Source: Mycolicibacterium sp. TY81
Lineage (GTDB): Bacteria > Actinomycetota > Actinomycetes > Mycobacteriales > Mycobacteriaceae
Reading direction: 5' to 3'
Assembly: GCF_018326285.1 (NCBI RefSeq)
Contig: NZ_AP023362.1
Coordinates: 4,030,001-4,094,000 of the forward strand
Length of the DNA: 64,000 nt
Shown: piece after piece, positions 1 through 7,510 of the stretch
Layout: each line of letters begins with the position of its first letter
How positions within the stretch are numbered: position 1 is the first letter of the stretch
Translations under genes and position numbers: made by a program
The notes under the pieces: model-generated
Told to the model about the DNA's origin: nothing
Database searches by the model: none
The model's input: only the letters and a program-made list of their open reading frames with translations

Positions 1-492
1 TACCCGGATTACTTCGAGGTCGGCCGCGAGAAGGTCAAGGAATTCGCGCAGGCGGTCCAGGACGATCACCCGGCCCATTTCTCCGAGGAAGCGGCCGCCG
101 AGTGCGGCTCGGACACCCTGATCGCGTCGCTGACGTTCATCGCCGTCGCGGGCCGGCGGGTCCAGCTCGAGCTGTTCAACCAGTTCGACGTGCCGATCAA
201 CCTGGAGCGCGTGCTGCACCGCGACCAGAAGCTGATCTTCCACCGCCCGATCAAGGTCGGCGACCGGCTGTGGTTCGACTCGTACCTGGACTCGGTGATC
301 GAGTCGCACGGCACGGTGATCGCCGAGATTCGCGCCGAGGTCACCGACGACTCCGGTGAGCCGATCATGACGAGCATCGTCACGATGCTGGGCGAGGCCC
401 AGAACGACGACGAAGCCGGCGAGGTCAGCGCGCAGATCGCCGCGGCCCGCGACGCCGCCATCGCGAAAATGGTTGCCGCGCAAAAGGGTTGA
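1..492 (+). CDS. HadA-like (3R)-hydroxyacyl dehydratase subunit, 5' end outside the window
   Basis: The reading frame is open from base 1 and ends with TGA, giving 163 visible residues; probably about 15 to 20 N-terminal residues are missing. It is a single hot-dog (MaoC-like) domain resembling Rv0504c and HadA. Recognisable pieces are [40 protein letters not shown] and the very conserved [10 protein letters not shown]. In the FAS-II dehydratase, the HadA-type subunit binds the acyl chain and pairs with a catalytic HadB; whether this paralogue has such a partner is not visible here. A long inverted repeat separates it from the convergent acyltransferase gene. Confidence 0.85.
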   Translation, partial: YPDYFEVGREKVKEFAQAVQDDHPAHFSEEAAAECGSDTLIASLTFIAVAGRRVQLELFNQFDVPINLERVLHRDQKLIFHRPIKVGDRLWFDSYLDSVIESHGTVIAEIRAEVTDDSGEPIMTSIVTMLGEAQNDDEAGEVSAQIAAARDAAIAKMVAAQKG

Positions 493-500
493 GCCCCTTA

Positions 501-631
501 CCGCGAGCGGCCGTGTTTGTACGGCGACACGCGGTGAACGCCGGGCAGTAGCGTGCCCCTCGCGCGCGACGAGCGGCCGCAAAATGCACGCGCAATGCGG
601 CGTGTCTGCGTACAAACACGGCCGCTCGCGG
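501..631. repeat. Dispersed palindrome, family 1, copy A
   Basis: Two 32-base arms (501-532 and 600-631) are reverse complements of each other with two mismatches, separated by 67 bases. The arm begins CCGCGAGCGGCCGTG. The element fills the gap between two convergent genes, starting 9 bases after one stop codon and ending 4 bases before the other. The same arm sequence recurs at 10381-10445. It could act as a bidirectional terminator or be a REP/MITE-like element; there is no T-run. Confidence 0.85.
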
Positions 632-635
632 TGAA

Positions 636-1715
636 CTACAGGAACGTGCCGCGGCGGTTGGCCAGCAGCTGGTACAGCGTCTGCTGGATGGTGGCGCGCA
701 CCTGGTCGGTCAGCTCGAAGGTGATCATCGGGTCGTCGGCGGCGGACTCGTCGTAGTCGGCCGTCGAGATGGGCTCGCCGAACTGGATGTACCACTTCGA
801 CGGCAGCGGCAGCAGGCCGATGGGCCCGGCGAGCGGGAACAGCGGCGTCAGCGGGAAGTACGGCAGCCCGAGCAGGCGGGCCAGCAGCTTCACGTCGCCG
901 ATCTTGGGGTAGATCTCCTCGGAGCCGACGATCGAGCACGGCACGATGGGCGCGCCCGAGCGCAGCGCCGCCGAGACGAAGCCGCCGCGGCCGAACCGCT
1001 GCAGCTTGTACCGGTCCTTGAACGGCTTGCCGAGCCCCTTGTATCCCTCGGGGAACACGGCGGTCAGCTCGCCGGCCTCGAGCAGCCGGTGCGCGTCGGC
1101 GGTGCAGGCCATGGTGTGGCCGGCCTTGCGCGCCGCCTGTCCCACCACGGGCAGATCGAAGACGAGGTCGGCGGCCAGCAGCCGCAGATCCCGGTGCTTC
1201 GGGTGTTTGTCGTGCACGGCGACCGACGTCATCAATCCGTCGAACGGCAATACGCCCGCATGGTTTGCCACCACCAATGCGGCGCCGTCATCGGGCAAAT
1301 TCTCGATGCCGGATACCTCGACGCGGAACCACGAATTGAAAAGTGTTCGCAGCAACGGAAGAAAGACCGCATTGTTGAGATGCTGGTCGAAACCGAATTC
1401 GTCGACGCGGTAGTCGCCGGTCAGTCGCTTGCGGATGAAATCCGAAGCGGCACTTATGCGTTGGGCCAGTTCGTTGGGCCCCTCGTCGGCCGCAGGGCCG
1501 GCCGCGGCAAACCGGTGCTGGTCGATCTCACGGACCACGGCAGCAATCTGCTCGGCCGATGCGCGGGTCCCGGGGTCGGTCAACAGCGAAGGATGTCGCA
1601 GCGTTGCATCCCGTTTCGACGCCCGACGTTGCGCAGCAGCGCGTGTCGAATTCGAATGGAGCGGAATGACTTTGGCTTTAGATTCGCCCGCCACGTCAAT
1701 ATCTCCCACCATCAA
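636..1715 (-). CDS. Lysophospholipid/glycerol acyltransferase family protein (Rv0502-like)
   Basis: A 359-residue PlsC-like acyltransferase. The acyltransferase signature is NHAGVLPFD at residues 151-159 (the catalytic His-Asp pair, in a slightly long spacing), followed by FPEG at 221-224, the block that binds the glycerol-phosphate or acyl acceptor. About 100 residues precede the domain and are charged and Arg-rich, so the protein is probably cytosolic or peripheral at the membrane. It lies 12 bases downstream of the GalE2-like gene and is probably co-transcribed with it. The substrate is unknown; phospholipid or glycolipid acylation is the family expectation. Two adjacent ATG codons at 1715 and 1712 are possible starts. 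Confidence 0.88.
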   Translation of the reverse strand: MMVGDIDVAGESKAKVIPLHSNSTRAAAQRRASKRDATLRHPSLLTDPGTRASAEQIAAVVREIDQHRFAAAGPAADEGPNELAQRISAASDFIRKRLTGDYRVDEFGFDQHLNNAVFLPLLRTLFNSWFRVEVSGIENLPDDGAALVVANHAGVLPFDGLMTSVAVHDKHPKHRDLRLLAADLVFDLPVVGQAARKAGHTMACTADAHRLLEAGELTAVFPEGYKGLGKPFKDRYKLQRFGRGGFVSAALRSGAPIVPCSIVGSEEIYPKIGDVKLLARLLGLPYFPLTPLFPLAGPIGLLPLPSKWYIQFGEPISTADYDESAADDPMITFELTDQVRATIQQTLYQLLANRRGTFL

Positions 1716-1727
1716 AAACTTGCGAAA

Positions 1728-2846
1728 TCAGCGTCCCCACCGCTGCGCTGCGGCCACTGCACGACGCTCCACTGAGCCTACCCACCCCGGGTCGATAATG
1801 GGCGTCAGCGCGCGGCCTGAAACGTAATCGTCAAAAGCCTCCATGGTCGTCCACTTTGGGGTATAGCCGAGTTCCCTCGTCATCCGTGTGGTGTCCATGA
1901 CCCGGCCGTAGCGCATGTAGTCGGACTGCTCGCGGTCCAGTTCGACGCCCGCGGTCGCCCGTCGCCACGCGTCGAGCACCCACATGGTGGGGCCGGCGAG
2001 CGGCAAACCGATGCGGCCGGACCGGCGAATGGCCTGGCTCATCAGGATGATGCCCGGCGCCCCGATGTTGAAGGTGCCGGCCCGTCCGACCAGGGTGGCG
2101 CGTTCCAGCGCCCCGAGGGCGTCCTGCTCGTGCAGCAGTTGCAGCCGGGCGTCGTGCCCGAACGCGGTCGGCACCAAGGGACCTGCCAGGTACCGCGACA
2201 GCGCGGTGTCCATGGCCGGACCGATCATGTTGGCCAGGCGCAGGATCGTCACCGCGATGTCGGGCCGGCGCCGCGCGAGACCGCGGGCGTAGCCCTCGAT
2301 GTCGATGCTGTCCCGGGCGAAGCCCTCCCCCGGTGGGCGGCGGGCGCTGCTGTCCTCGGTGAACATCACCGGATCACGCGAGCTGGACCCGTAGATCTCC
2401 GATGTCGACTTGAGGATCACCCGACGGACCGAAGGTGCCTTCTGACAGGCCGCGAACAACTGCATCGCGCCCATGACGTTGAGCTCTTTGAGCGCGGCAC
2501 GACCGGATTGCGGCACGTAGGACGCCGCCGCCGCGTGGACGACGGTGTCGACGTTGCCGTTCCGGATCACCTTGGCGATGAACGGGTTGCGGATGTCCGC
2601 GCGGACGAACTCCGCGCGGCCCATACGCCGCAACATGTCCTTGCTCGGCGTGATCGCGTCGACCGCGATCACATGCTCGATGAGCTGGTTCTGAGCGAGT
2701 CTGGCTGTCAGATATCCGCCCAGGAACCGGCACGCCCCGGTGACCAGCACCACCTTGGGGTGGTGCAGGGTCTCGGGGATGTCCGGGCCGGAATCGCTTC
2801 CGCCCGGCGCTGTGGGCCGGCTTCCGGGGCGTCCGTCGGCATCCAT
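1728..2846 (-). CDS. NAD-dependent epimerase/dehydratase-like SDR (Rv0501, GalE2-like), catalytic YxxxK not conserved
   Basis: A 372-residue extended SDR. The Rossmann motif reads VTGACRFLGG near residues 35-44, a variant of TGxxGxxG, followed by VDTVVHAAA and KSTSEIYGSS. At the place where epimerases carry YxxxK, the sequence is GFARDSIDIEGY, so both catalytic residues appear to be replaced. Nucleotide binding is therefore likely, but classical UDP-galactose 4-epimerase chemistry is doubtful. It sits between the bS22 gene and the acyltransferase gene on the same strand. The first about 25 residues are low-complexity and could be non-coding if a downstream start is used. Confidence 0.85.
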   Translation of the reverse strand: MDADGRPGSRPTAPGGSDSGPDIPETLHHPKVVLVTGACRFLGGYLTARLAQNQLIEHVIAVDAITPSKDMLRRMGRAEFVRADIRNPFIAKVIRNGNVDTVVHAAAASYVPQSGRAALKELNVMGAMQLFAACQKAPSVRRVILKSTSEIYGSSSRDPVMFTEDSSARRPPGEGFARDSIDIEGYARGLARRRPDIAVTILRLANMIGPAMDTALSRYLAGPLVPTAFGHDARLQLLHEQDALGALERATLVGRAGTFNIGAPGIILMSQAIRRSGRIGLPLAGPTMWVLDAWRRATAGVELDREQSDYMRYGRVMDTTRMTRELGYTPKWTTMEAFDDYVSGRALTPIIDPGWVGSVERRAVAAAQRWGR

Positions 2847-2885
2847 TTGGTCAGCCTAGTGGGCGACGCAAACGAGCGCTGAGAA

Positions 2886-2987
2886 CTACTTACCGAGTTT
2901 TCTGCGCTGAACCCGGGTGCGACGAAGCAGCTTGCGGTGCTTCTTCTTCGACATGCGCTTACGCCGCTTCTTGATGACTGAACCCAT
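2886..2987 (-). CDS. 30S ribosomal protein bS22 (33 residues, AURKAIP1/COX24-like)
   Basis: A 33-codon ORF starting ATG at 2987 and ending TAG at 2886-2888. It encodes an extremely basic peptide beginning [19 protein letters not shown] and ending LGK. This matches the actinobacterial protein at the Rv0500B position, which is known from mycobacterial ribosome structures as bS22, a small 30S subunit protein. Lys and Arg make up about 60 percent of the residues, as expected for an rRNA-binding tail. It lies between the excisionase-like gene and the GalE2-like gene, all on the minus strand. Confidence 0.9.
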
Positions 2988-3215
2988 AGACTTTGAAGTC
3001 TCCGCTACTAGACGTCGATCCGTGAAGATCGGTGTGAAACCAACCCCGCCACTTTACCCGGCCGGGTTTCCCGCCACGAAAACGCCTGCTGGATACGCCC
3101 ACTCATCAGTGATTTGAGCGCGCCCCGGCCGTGCTGGCCCAGACGGCTCACGCCGAAGTCGCGGAGTCGGTGCTGCGCACCTGAGGTGCGCAGCACTCAG
3201 CCGAGCCCGCGGAGA
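2988..3215. other. Intergenic stretch upstream of bS22
   Basis: About 230 bases between the HTH gene and bS22. No ORF here has family features. The region should hold the bS22 promoter and leader on the minus strand, but no clear -10/-35 pair stands out. Confidence 0.4.
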
Positions 3216-3440
3216 CTAACCCGCGTCGTGGTACGACGACTCGAGCAGGTCGTGCACGGCCTTGGCGTGCACCCGAAATGAGCGGCCGACACGCACCGCG
3301 GGCAACTCCCCGTTGTGCACCAGCCGGTATACCGTCATCTTGCTGACCCGCATAAGGCTCGCAACCTCGGCAACAGTCAGGAACTGCGTTCGTGGCTGAT
3401 CGCCACCGTCACGCGCCGATGGCCCGTTCATAGACGTCAT
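3216..3440 (-). CDS. Excisionase-type helix-turn-helix protein (Rv0500A-like)
   Basis: A 74-residue protein with one MerR/excisionase-like winged HTH (HTH_17). FLTVAEVASLMRVSKMTVYR at residues 20-39 forms the helix-turn-helix, and GELPAVRVGRSFRVH is the beta wing. This domain binds DNA in excisionases and in small chromosomal regulators. No phage genes surround it and the gene is conserved at this position in mycobacteria, so a resident regulator is more likely than a prophage remnant. A second in-frame ATG three codons in is an alternative start. Confidence 0.85.
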   Translation of the reverse strand: MTSMNGPSARDGGDQPRTQFLTVAEVASLMRVSKMTVYRLVHNGELPAVRVGRSFRVHAKAVHDLLESSYHDAG

Positions 3441-3524
3441 CGCAACCCAATCAATCAGGCACGGCCAGCTCCAGCGGCTTCCCCTCCGCTGGCACCAACG
3501 CGTGCTTACGAGAAGGAGAATAGC

Positions 3525-3560
3525 GTGGCCAATGTGGTTATTGCGACGGGTGTGGGGTAA
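3525..3560 (+). CDS. Possible 11-codon mini-ORF with a strong ribosome binding site
   Basis: GTG at 3525 is preceded by AGAAGGAG at 3511-3518 at ideal spacing and reads MANVVIATGVG before TAA. It lies on the strand opposite its neighbours, in the gap between the HTH gene and ProC. No downstream forward-strand gene exists for it to lead. It may be coincidence or a decayed gene start. Confidence 0.25.
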   Translation: MANVVIATGVG

Positions 3561-3579
3561 TCAATCTGAAATCTTAGAA

Positions 3580-4455
3580 CTACTCAGATGTAATTCTTAG
3601 CTGCTCAGACCGTGTTTTTGCGGCTTCGACGGCACTTGCGACAGCAGACCGCAGCCCACCACGTTCGAGTTCCCGCAGACCAGCGGCGGTAGTGCCCCCC
3701 GGAGAGGTCACCGAAGCCCGCAATGCCGCGGCGCTGGTGTCCAGCGGACCGACCGTGGAACCAGACCCGGATTGGGTCATGCGATCGAGCAACATGGCCG
3801 CCGCACCGGCCATCGTCTGGGCCGCCAGCTCGGTTGCCACGGGCCGTGGGAGGCCTGCCGCGACACCCGCGTCGACGACCGCCTCGACCATCAGGAAGAA
3901 GTACGCAGGGCCCGAACCGGACACCGCGGTGACCGCGTCCATCTGCTTCTCGGGCACCGTCAGCACCGCGCCGACGGCCGAGAAGATCTCCGACACCTCG
4001 GCCAGTTGCGCGTCGGTCGCGTACCGGCCCCGTGACAGCGCGGTGATGCCCGCACCGACCAGCATGGGCGTATTCGGCATGACCCGCACCACCGGCGAGC
4101 CGGCCGGCAGCTTGGCCTCGTAGAAGGCCGTGGGGACGCCCGCGGCCACCGACACCACGACCTGCTCGACGCTGCTGCTGTCGGCGTCCGCGGCAGCGTC
4201 GGCCAGCGTCTCGACGACGCCCTCGACGGCGTCGGGCTTGACCGCCACGATCACGTAGGCCGCGTTCTCGACAGCGTCCGCGACATCGGTGACCCGGACG
4301 GAGTACGTCTCGGCGAGCTGCGCGGCGCGCGCCGGATTGGCCTCGGCGACCACCAGATCCTTGACCTGTCGCCCGGACTGCAACAGCCCCGCCAGCAGGG
4401 CTTCGCCGATATTTCCGCCACCGATGATCGCAATTCTCGCCACGGGAGACAGCAT
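3580..4455 (-). CDS. proC: Pyrroline-5-carboxylate reductase
   Basis: A 291-residue NAD(P)H-dependent reductase that converts 1-pyrroline-5-carboxylate to L-proline, the last step of proline synthesis, in the cytosol. The N-terminal Rossmann motif is IGGGNIGEALLAG (GGGNIG at residues 12-17). The family signature SPGGTTAAGLRELE lies near the C-terminus, and VSGSGPAYFF marks the dimerisation/active-site helix. The length is normal. The ATG at 4455 is used; a GTG five codons downstream is the alternative that matches the shorter tubercle-bacillus form. It begins 17 bases after the stop of the sugar-isomerase-like gene, so co-transcription is likely. Confidence 0.95.
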   Translation of the reverse strand: MLSPVARIAIIGGGNIGEALLAGLLQSGRQVKDLVVAEANPARAAQLAETYSVRVTDVADAVENAAYVIVAVKPDAVEGVVETLADAAADADSSSVEQVVVSVAAGVPTAFYEAKLPAGSPVVRVMPNTPMLVGAGITALSRGRYATDAQLAEVSEIFSAVGAVLTVPEKQMDAVTAVSGSGPAYFFLMVEAVVDAGVAAGLPRPVATELAAQTMAGAAAMLLDRMTQSGSGSTVGPLDTSAAALRASVTSPGGTTAAGLRELERGGLRSAVASAVEAAKTRSEQLRITSE

Positions 4456-4472
4456 GCCAGGACGGTGCGGGG

Positions 4473-5318
4473 TCAGCGCAGCAGGTGCCGCCGCGCGAAT
4501 TCGAGCGACTCGACGAGCAGCGCCTCACGCTCGGCGTTGTTGCGTGCCGCCGATGTGGTGACCTCCAGGATCACGTGTCCGGCGAACTCCCCGGCGGCCA
4601 GCATCTGGCAGATCTGCACCGTCGGCTGGCTGCCGCGCCCGGGCACGAGATGTTCGTCGGTGGACGCGCCGTTGCCGTCACACAGATGCAGGTGCACCAG
4701 CCCCTTGCCCATGCGCCGCGCCATGTCGACGGCATCGGTGCCGGCCGTCGCCGAATGCGACAGGTCCAGCGTGTAGTGGGCGTGATTGCCGTCCAGCGGG
4801 TCGTAGGACGGCGCGAACGCCGAGATCCCCGGTCCCGGGTTCCCGCCACGCTTACGCATCCGCTCGATCGACGGCTGGCCGGTGCCGAAGAACCGGTCGG
4901 TGCGGAACGGGAACATGTTCTCGACGGCAACCAGCACGTCGCTCGATGCCTCGAGCTCGGCGACCTGATCGGAGAAGCCTTCGGCATAGCGGCGCTGCCA
5001 CCGGAACGGCGGATGCACGACGACCGTCTGCGCACCCAGCTGCTCGGCGGCCCGCACGCTGCGTTCCAGCTTCGGGATCGGATTGGAGCCCCACACGCGC
5101 TGCGAGATCAGCAGGCATGGCGCGTGGACACTGAGCACGGGGACGCCCCACCGTTGCGACATCCGCTCGATCGCGTCGATGTCCTGGCTCACCGGCTCGG
5201 CCCACACCATCAGCTCGACACCGTCGTAGCCGAGGCGGGCGGCGTACTCGAAGGCAGCCTCGGTCCGCAAGGGATAGACCGACGCGGTGGACAGACCTAC
5301 CTTGATGGCGGGACGCAC
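4473..5318 (-). CDS. Sugar phosphate isomerase/epimerase family TIM-barrel protein (Rv0498-like)
   Basis: A 281-residue AP-endonuclease-2-like (xylose isomerase-like) TIM barrel. Likely divalent-metal ligands are H65 (SVHAPC), H102 (VVHPPF), E133 (AVENMF), D185/H188 (TLDLSHS), H211 and D214 (HLHLCDG) and E252 (LEVTTS). The pattern supports an active metal-dependent isomerase, epimerase or hydrolase, but the substrate cannot be read from sequence. The start is GTG at 5318. It is the middle gene of a tight minus-strand run Ppx, Rv0497-like, this gene, ProC, with an 11-base gap from the upstream gene. Confidence 0.85.
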   Translation of the reverse strand: MRPAIKVGLSTASVYPLRTEAAFEYAARLGYDGVELMVWAEPVSQDIDAIERMSQRWGVPVLSVHAPCLLISQRVWGSNPIPKLERSVRAAEQLGAQTVVVHPPFRWQRRYAEGFSDQVAELEASSDVLVAVENMFPFRTDRFFGTGQPSIERMRKRGGNPGPGISAFAPSYDPLDGNHAHYTLDLSHSATAGTDAVDMARRMGKGLVHLHLCDGNGASTDEHLVPGRGSQPTVQICQMLAAGEFAGHVILEVTTSAARNNAEREALLVESLEFARRHLLR

Positions 5319-5329
5319 AGGCCTCCGGT

Positions 5330-6493
5330 TCAGGCTGAGTAGAGCAGTGCCAGGGGTCCGAACGTGACAAGACCGCCGACCAGAATCGCGATCAGCGTAC
5401 TGGCCAGATCATGATCCTTCCGGATCACCCGAATGCCGGCGACCAGGCCGAGGATCACCAGCATCGACAGCATCAGCGCCACGATCTGGTTCCAGCGCCA
5501 CAGCTGGTCGAACGCGAAGAACATGCCGGCGCCGAACGCCACGGCCAGCAAGCTCTGCCCGACGACCCACGCGCCGCGCTTCAGGCCGGAACCGGACTCT
5601 TCGTCGTCCTCGTGGTCGGCTTCGTCGTGGTCGACGTCCTCGTCGCGCACGTCGGGGTCGGCGACCAGCTCTTCCCGCCGGGTGTCCTCGTCGGCCGCGA
5701 AGCCGCCGAACAGGGCGTCGTAGCGCTCGGCGCGGCCATTGCGCGACGGCTCACGCGGCGCCTCCGGAGCGGCTTCCGGCGCCACGGTGTCCTCGGCGTC
5801 CTCGGCGTCCTCCACGACGCGGACGGCGCCGGTGTCGAGCTTGGCGACGGGCTCGGCGTCCGTGAGCGAGAGCAGGTCGTCGTCGATGTCCGCGTCGGCC
5901 GGCGGCAGGTCCTCGTCGACCGGGTCGGGGCTCATCTCCTCGGCGCCGCGGACCGGCTTGAACGACCACCGGAAGGCGGGCTTGCGCGACGGCGCCACGA
6001 ACTCCACCGGGTCGGCCTCGGCGTCGCGGCGGCGCAGGTGGTCCTCGTAGTCGTCGACCGCCGCGGTGTCCGGTGCGGGGGCGACAAGGTCGGTGTGCAG
6101 CATCTCGTCGACGACGTAGTGGGCCCCGGTGTCGTCGGGCTCCATCTCGTCGGCTGCCGACGGCGTCTCGTCCTCGACGGCGACGGCCGGCTCGTCGACG
6201 GCGGCCTCCGCTTCCGGCTCGGCGACGGGCTCGGGTTCGGGTTCGGCGACAGGCTCGGGAGCCGCTTCCTCCGTAGCCGGGGCCTCAGGGGCCTCAGCCG
6301 GCTCTGCGTGCGGCGTCTCCGGCCGGATGATCGGGATTTCGCCGGTCAGTTCGGCGACGGTCACCGCGTCGCTGTTCCCCCGCCGCCGGCGCCGGCGGCC
6401 ACCGACCGGCGGCGCACCGATGGTGCCGTTCTTGGCCAGCAGCTCGGCGACCGAGATCGGTCGCGTCGCCGAGAAGTCGTCTGAATCTGTCAT
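5330..6493 (-). CDS. Conserved membrane protein with acidic disordered cytosolic domain (Rv0497-like)
   Basis: A 387-residue protein. Residues 1 to about 305 are hydrophilic, rich in Glu, Asp, Ala and Pro and probably disordered. The C-terminal 80 residues form three predicted membrane helices (around 310-335, 338-358 and 364-386) and end at the membrane (ALLYSA). The N-terminus carries two related short motifs, SVAELLAKNGTIG and TVAELTGEIPIIR, separated by an Arg cluster (GGRRRRRRG), which look like protein-interaction motifs. The start codon overlaps the Ppx stop (ATGA), so the two are translationally coupled. Function is unknown. Confidence 0.85.
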   Translation of the reverse strand: MTDSDDFSATRPISVAELLAKNGTIGAPPVGGRRRRRRGNSDAVTVAELTGEIPIIRPETPHAEPAEAPEAPATEEAAPEPVAEPEPEPVAEPEAEAAVDEPAVAVEDETPSAADEMEPDDTGAHYVVDEMLHTDLVAPAPDTAAVDDYEDHLRRRDAEADPVEFVAPSRKPAFRWSFKPVRGAEEMSPDPVDEDLPPADADIDDDLLSLTDAEPVAKLDTGAVRVVEDAEDAEDTVAPEAAPEAPREPSRNGRAERYDALFGGFAADEDTRREELVADPDVRDEDVDHDEADHEDDEESGSGLKRGAWVVGQSLLAVAFGAGMFFAFDQLWRWNQIVALMLSMLVILGLVAGIRVIRKDHDLASTLIAILVGGLVTFGPLALLYSA

Positions 6494-7476
6494 CGTGTCT
6501 CGCCTTTGGCGGGAGCCAATCCCGCGAACGTTTCGACCAAGTCGGTTCCATCGGCTTCACTGTCGAGTTTCCGCAGGATCACACCCTCCCGCAATGCCCA
6601 CGGGCAGATGTCCACGGAGTCCAGCGACAGCGCTCGCATGGTCGCCTCGGCCACCAACGCACCGGCCACGATCTGTGGCGCGCGGTCGGCACTCACCCCC
6701 TCCAGTTCGGCTCTATCGGCGGTGGTCATCCTAGAGATGAAAGATATGAGCTGTCTGAGGCCGGCGGCGGTCAACGTGCGCTTCACGCGCGGTCCCGCGC
6801 CCGACGGCGCCGCACCGGTGAGCCGCGCCAGCGACCGGAACGTCTTCGACGTCGCGACCGCGAGCTCCGGCGTACCGGCCGCCAGCACCTTGGCCGCCGA
6901 GGCGGAAATCTCGTTGTCGAGCCAGTCACGCAGCACCGCCACGCGCCGCCGCCCGGGCGGATCCTCCTGCAGCCATTCGCGCGTCAAACGGCCCGCACCC
7001 AGCGGCATCGACAGTGCGACGTCGGGTTCTTCGTCGATGCCGCCCGAGAGCTCGAGCGATCCGCCACCGATGTCGAGGTTGATGATGCGGCCCGCGCTCC
7101 AGCCGTACCAGCGGCGCACGGCCAGGAAGGTGAGCCGCGATTCGTCGACCCCGGACAGGACCTGCAGCTGGACGCCGGTCTCGGCCCGCACCCGCGCCAG
7201 GACCGCCTCGGAGTTGGTCGCGTCCCGGACCGCAGATGTGGCGAACGCCATAAACTCCGCGCACCCCGAGCTGGTGGCGATCTTGGCGAACTCGTCGACG
7301 GTCGCGACGAGGCTGTCGGCACCCTTGCGGGTCAATTTGCCGGTGTCGTCGATCGCCTCGGCAAGGCGCAGCGAGGCCTTGGTCGAACTCATCGGTGTCG
7401 GGTGCCCGCCGCGGCGCGCGTCGACCACCAACAGATGAACGGTGTTACTGCCCACGTCGAGGACGCCCAATCGCAC
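6490..7476 (-). CDS. ppx: Exopolyphosphatase / Ppx-GppA family phosphatase (Rv0496-like)
   Basis: A 328-residue member of the Ppx/GppA family, which removes terminal phosphate from polyphosphate and/or hydrolyses pppGpp. The acetate-kinase/Hsp70 ATPase-type phosphate loops are visible: [11 protein letters not shown] at the N-terminus and [10 protein letters not shown] in the middle. The start is GTG at 7476, giving [12 protein letters not shown], exactly the family N-terminus. A -10 box seven bases upstream (7484-7489) supports a leaderless message. It is the short, single-module form without the C-terminal HD domain of E. coli Ppx. It heads the operon into the Rv0497-like gene and is divergent from the Rv0495c-like gene. 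Confidence 0.9.
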   Translation of the reverse strand: MRLGVLDVGSNTVHLLVVDARRGGHPTPMSSTKASLRLAEAIDDTGKLTRKGADSLVATVDEFAKIATSSGCAEFMAFATSAVRDATNSEAVLARVRAETGVQLQVLSGVDESRLTFLAVRRWYGWSAGRIINLDIGGGSLELSGGIDEEPDVALSMPLGAGRLTREWLQEDPPGRRRVAVLRDWLDNEISASAAKVLAAGTPELAVATSKTFRSLARLTGAAPSGAGPRVKRTLTAAGLRQLISFISRMTTADRAELEGVSADRAPQIVAGALVAEATMRALSLDSVDICPWALREGVILRKLDSEADGTDLVETFAGLAPAKGETR

Positions 7477-7483
7477 GGAAACC

Positions 7484-7489
7484 ACGGTA
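7484..7489 (-). promoter_or_regulatory. -10 element for ppx (leaderless)
   Basis: TACCGT on the minus strand lies seven bases before the GTG start. That TAnnnT-to-start spacing is typical of mycobacterial leaderless transcripts. Confidence 0.5.
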
Positions 7490-7496
7490 ACGGGTC

Positions 7497-7502
7497 TACG
7501 GT
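7497..7502 (+). promoter_or_regulatory. -10 element for the Rv0495c-like gene (leaderless)
   Basis: TACGGT ends eight bases before the GTG at 7511. With the ppx box at 7484-7489, two divergent promoters are packed into 34 bases. Confidence 0.45.
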
Positions 7503-7510
7503 TGCGTGCT

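Noticed and set aside
3216..3440. Excisionase-like gene as a prophage remnant
   Set aside because: No integrase, attachment repeats or phage genes are near, and the gene has a fixed place beside proC and bS22 in mycobacteria.
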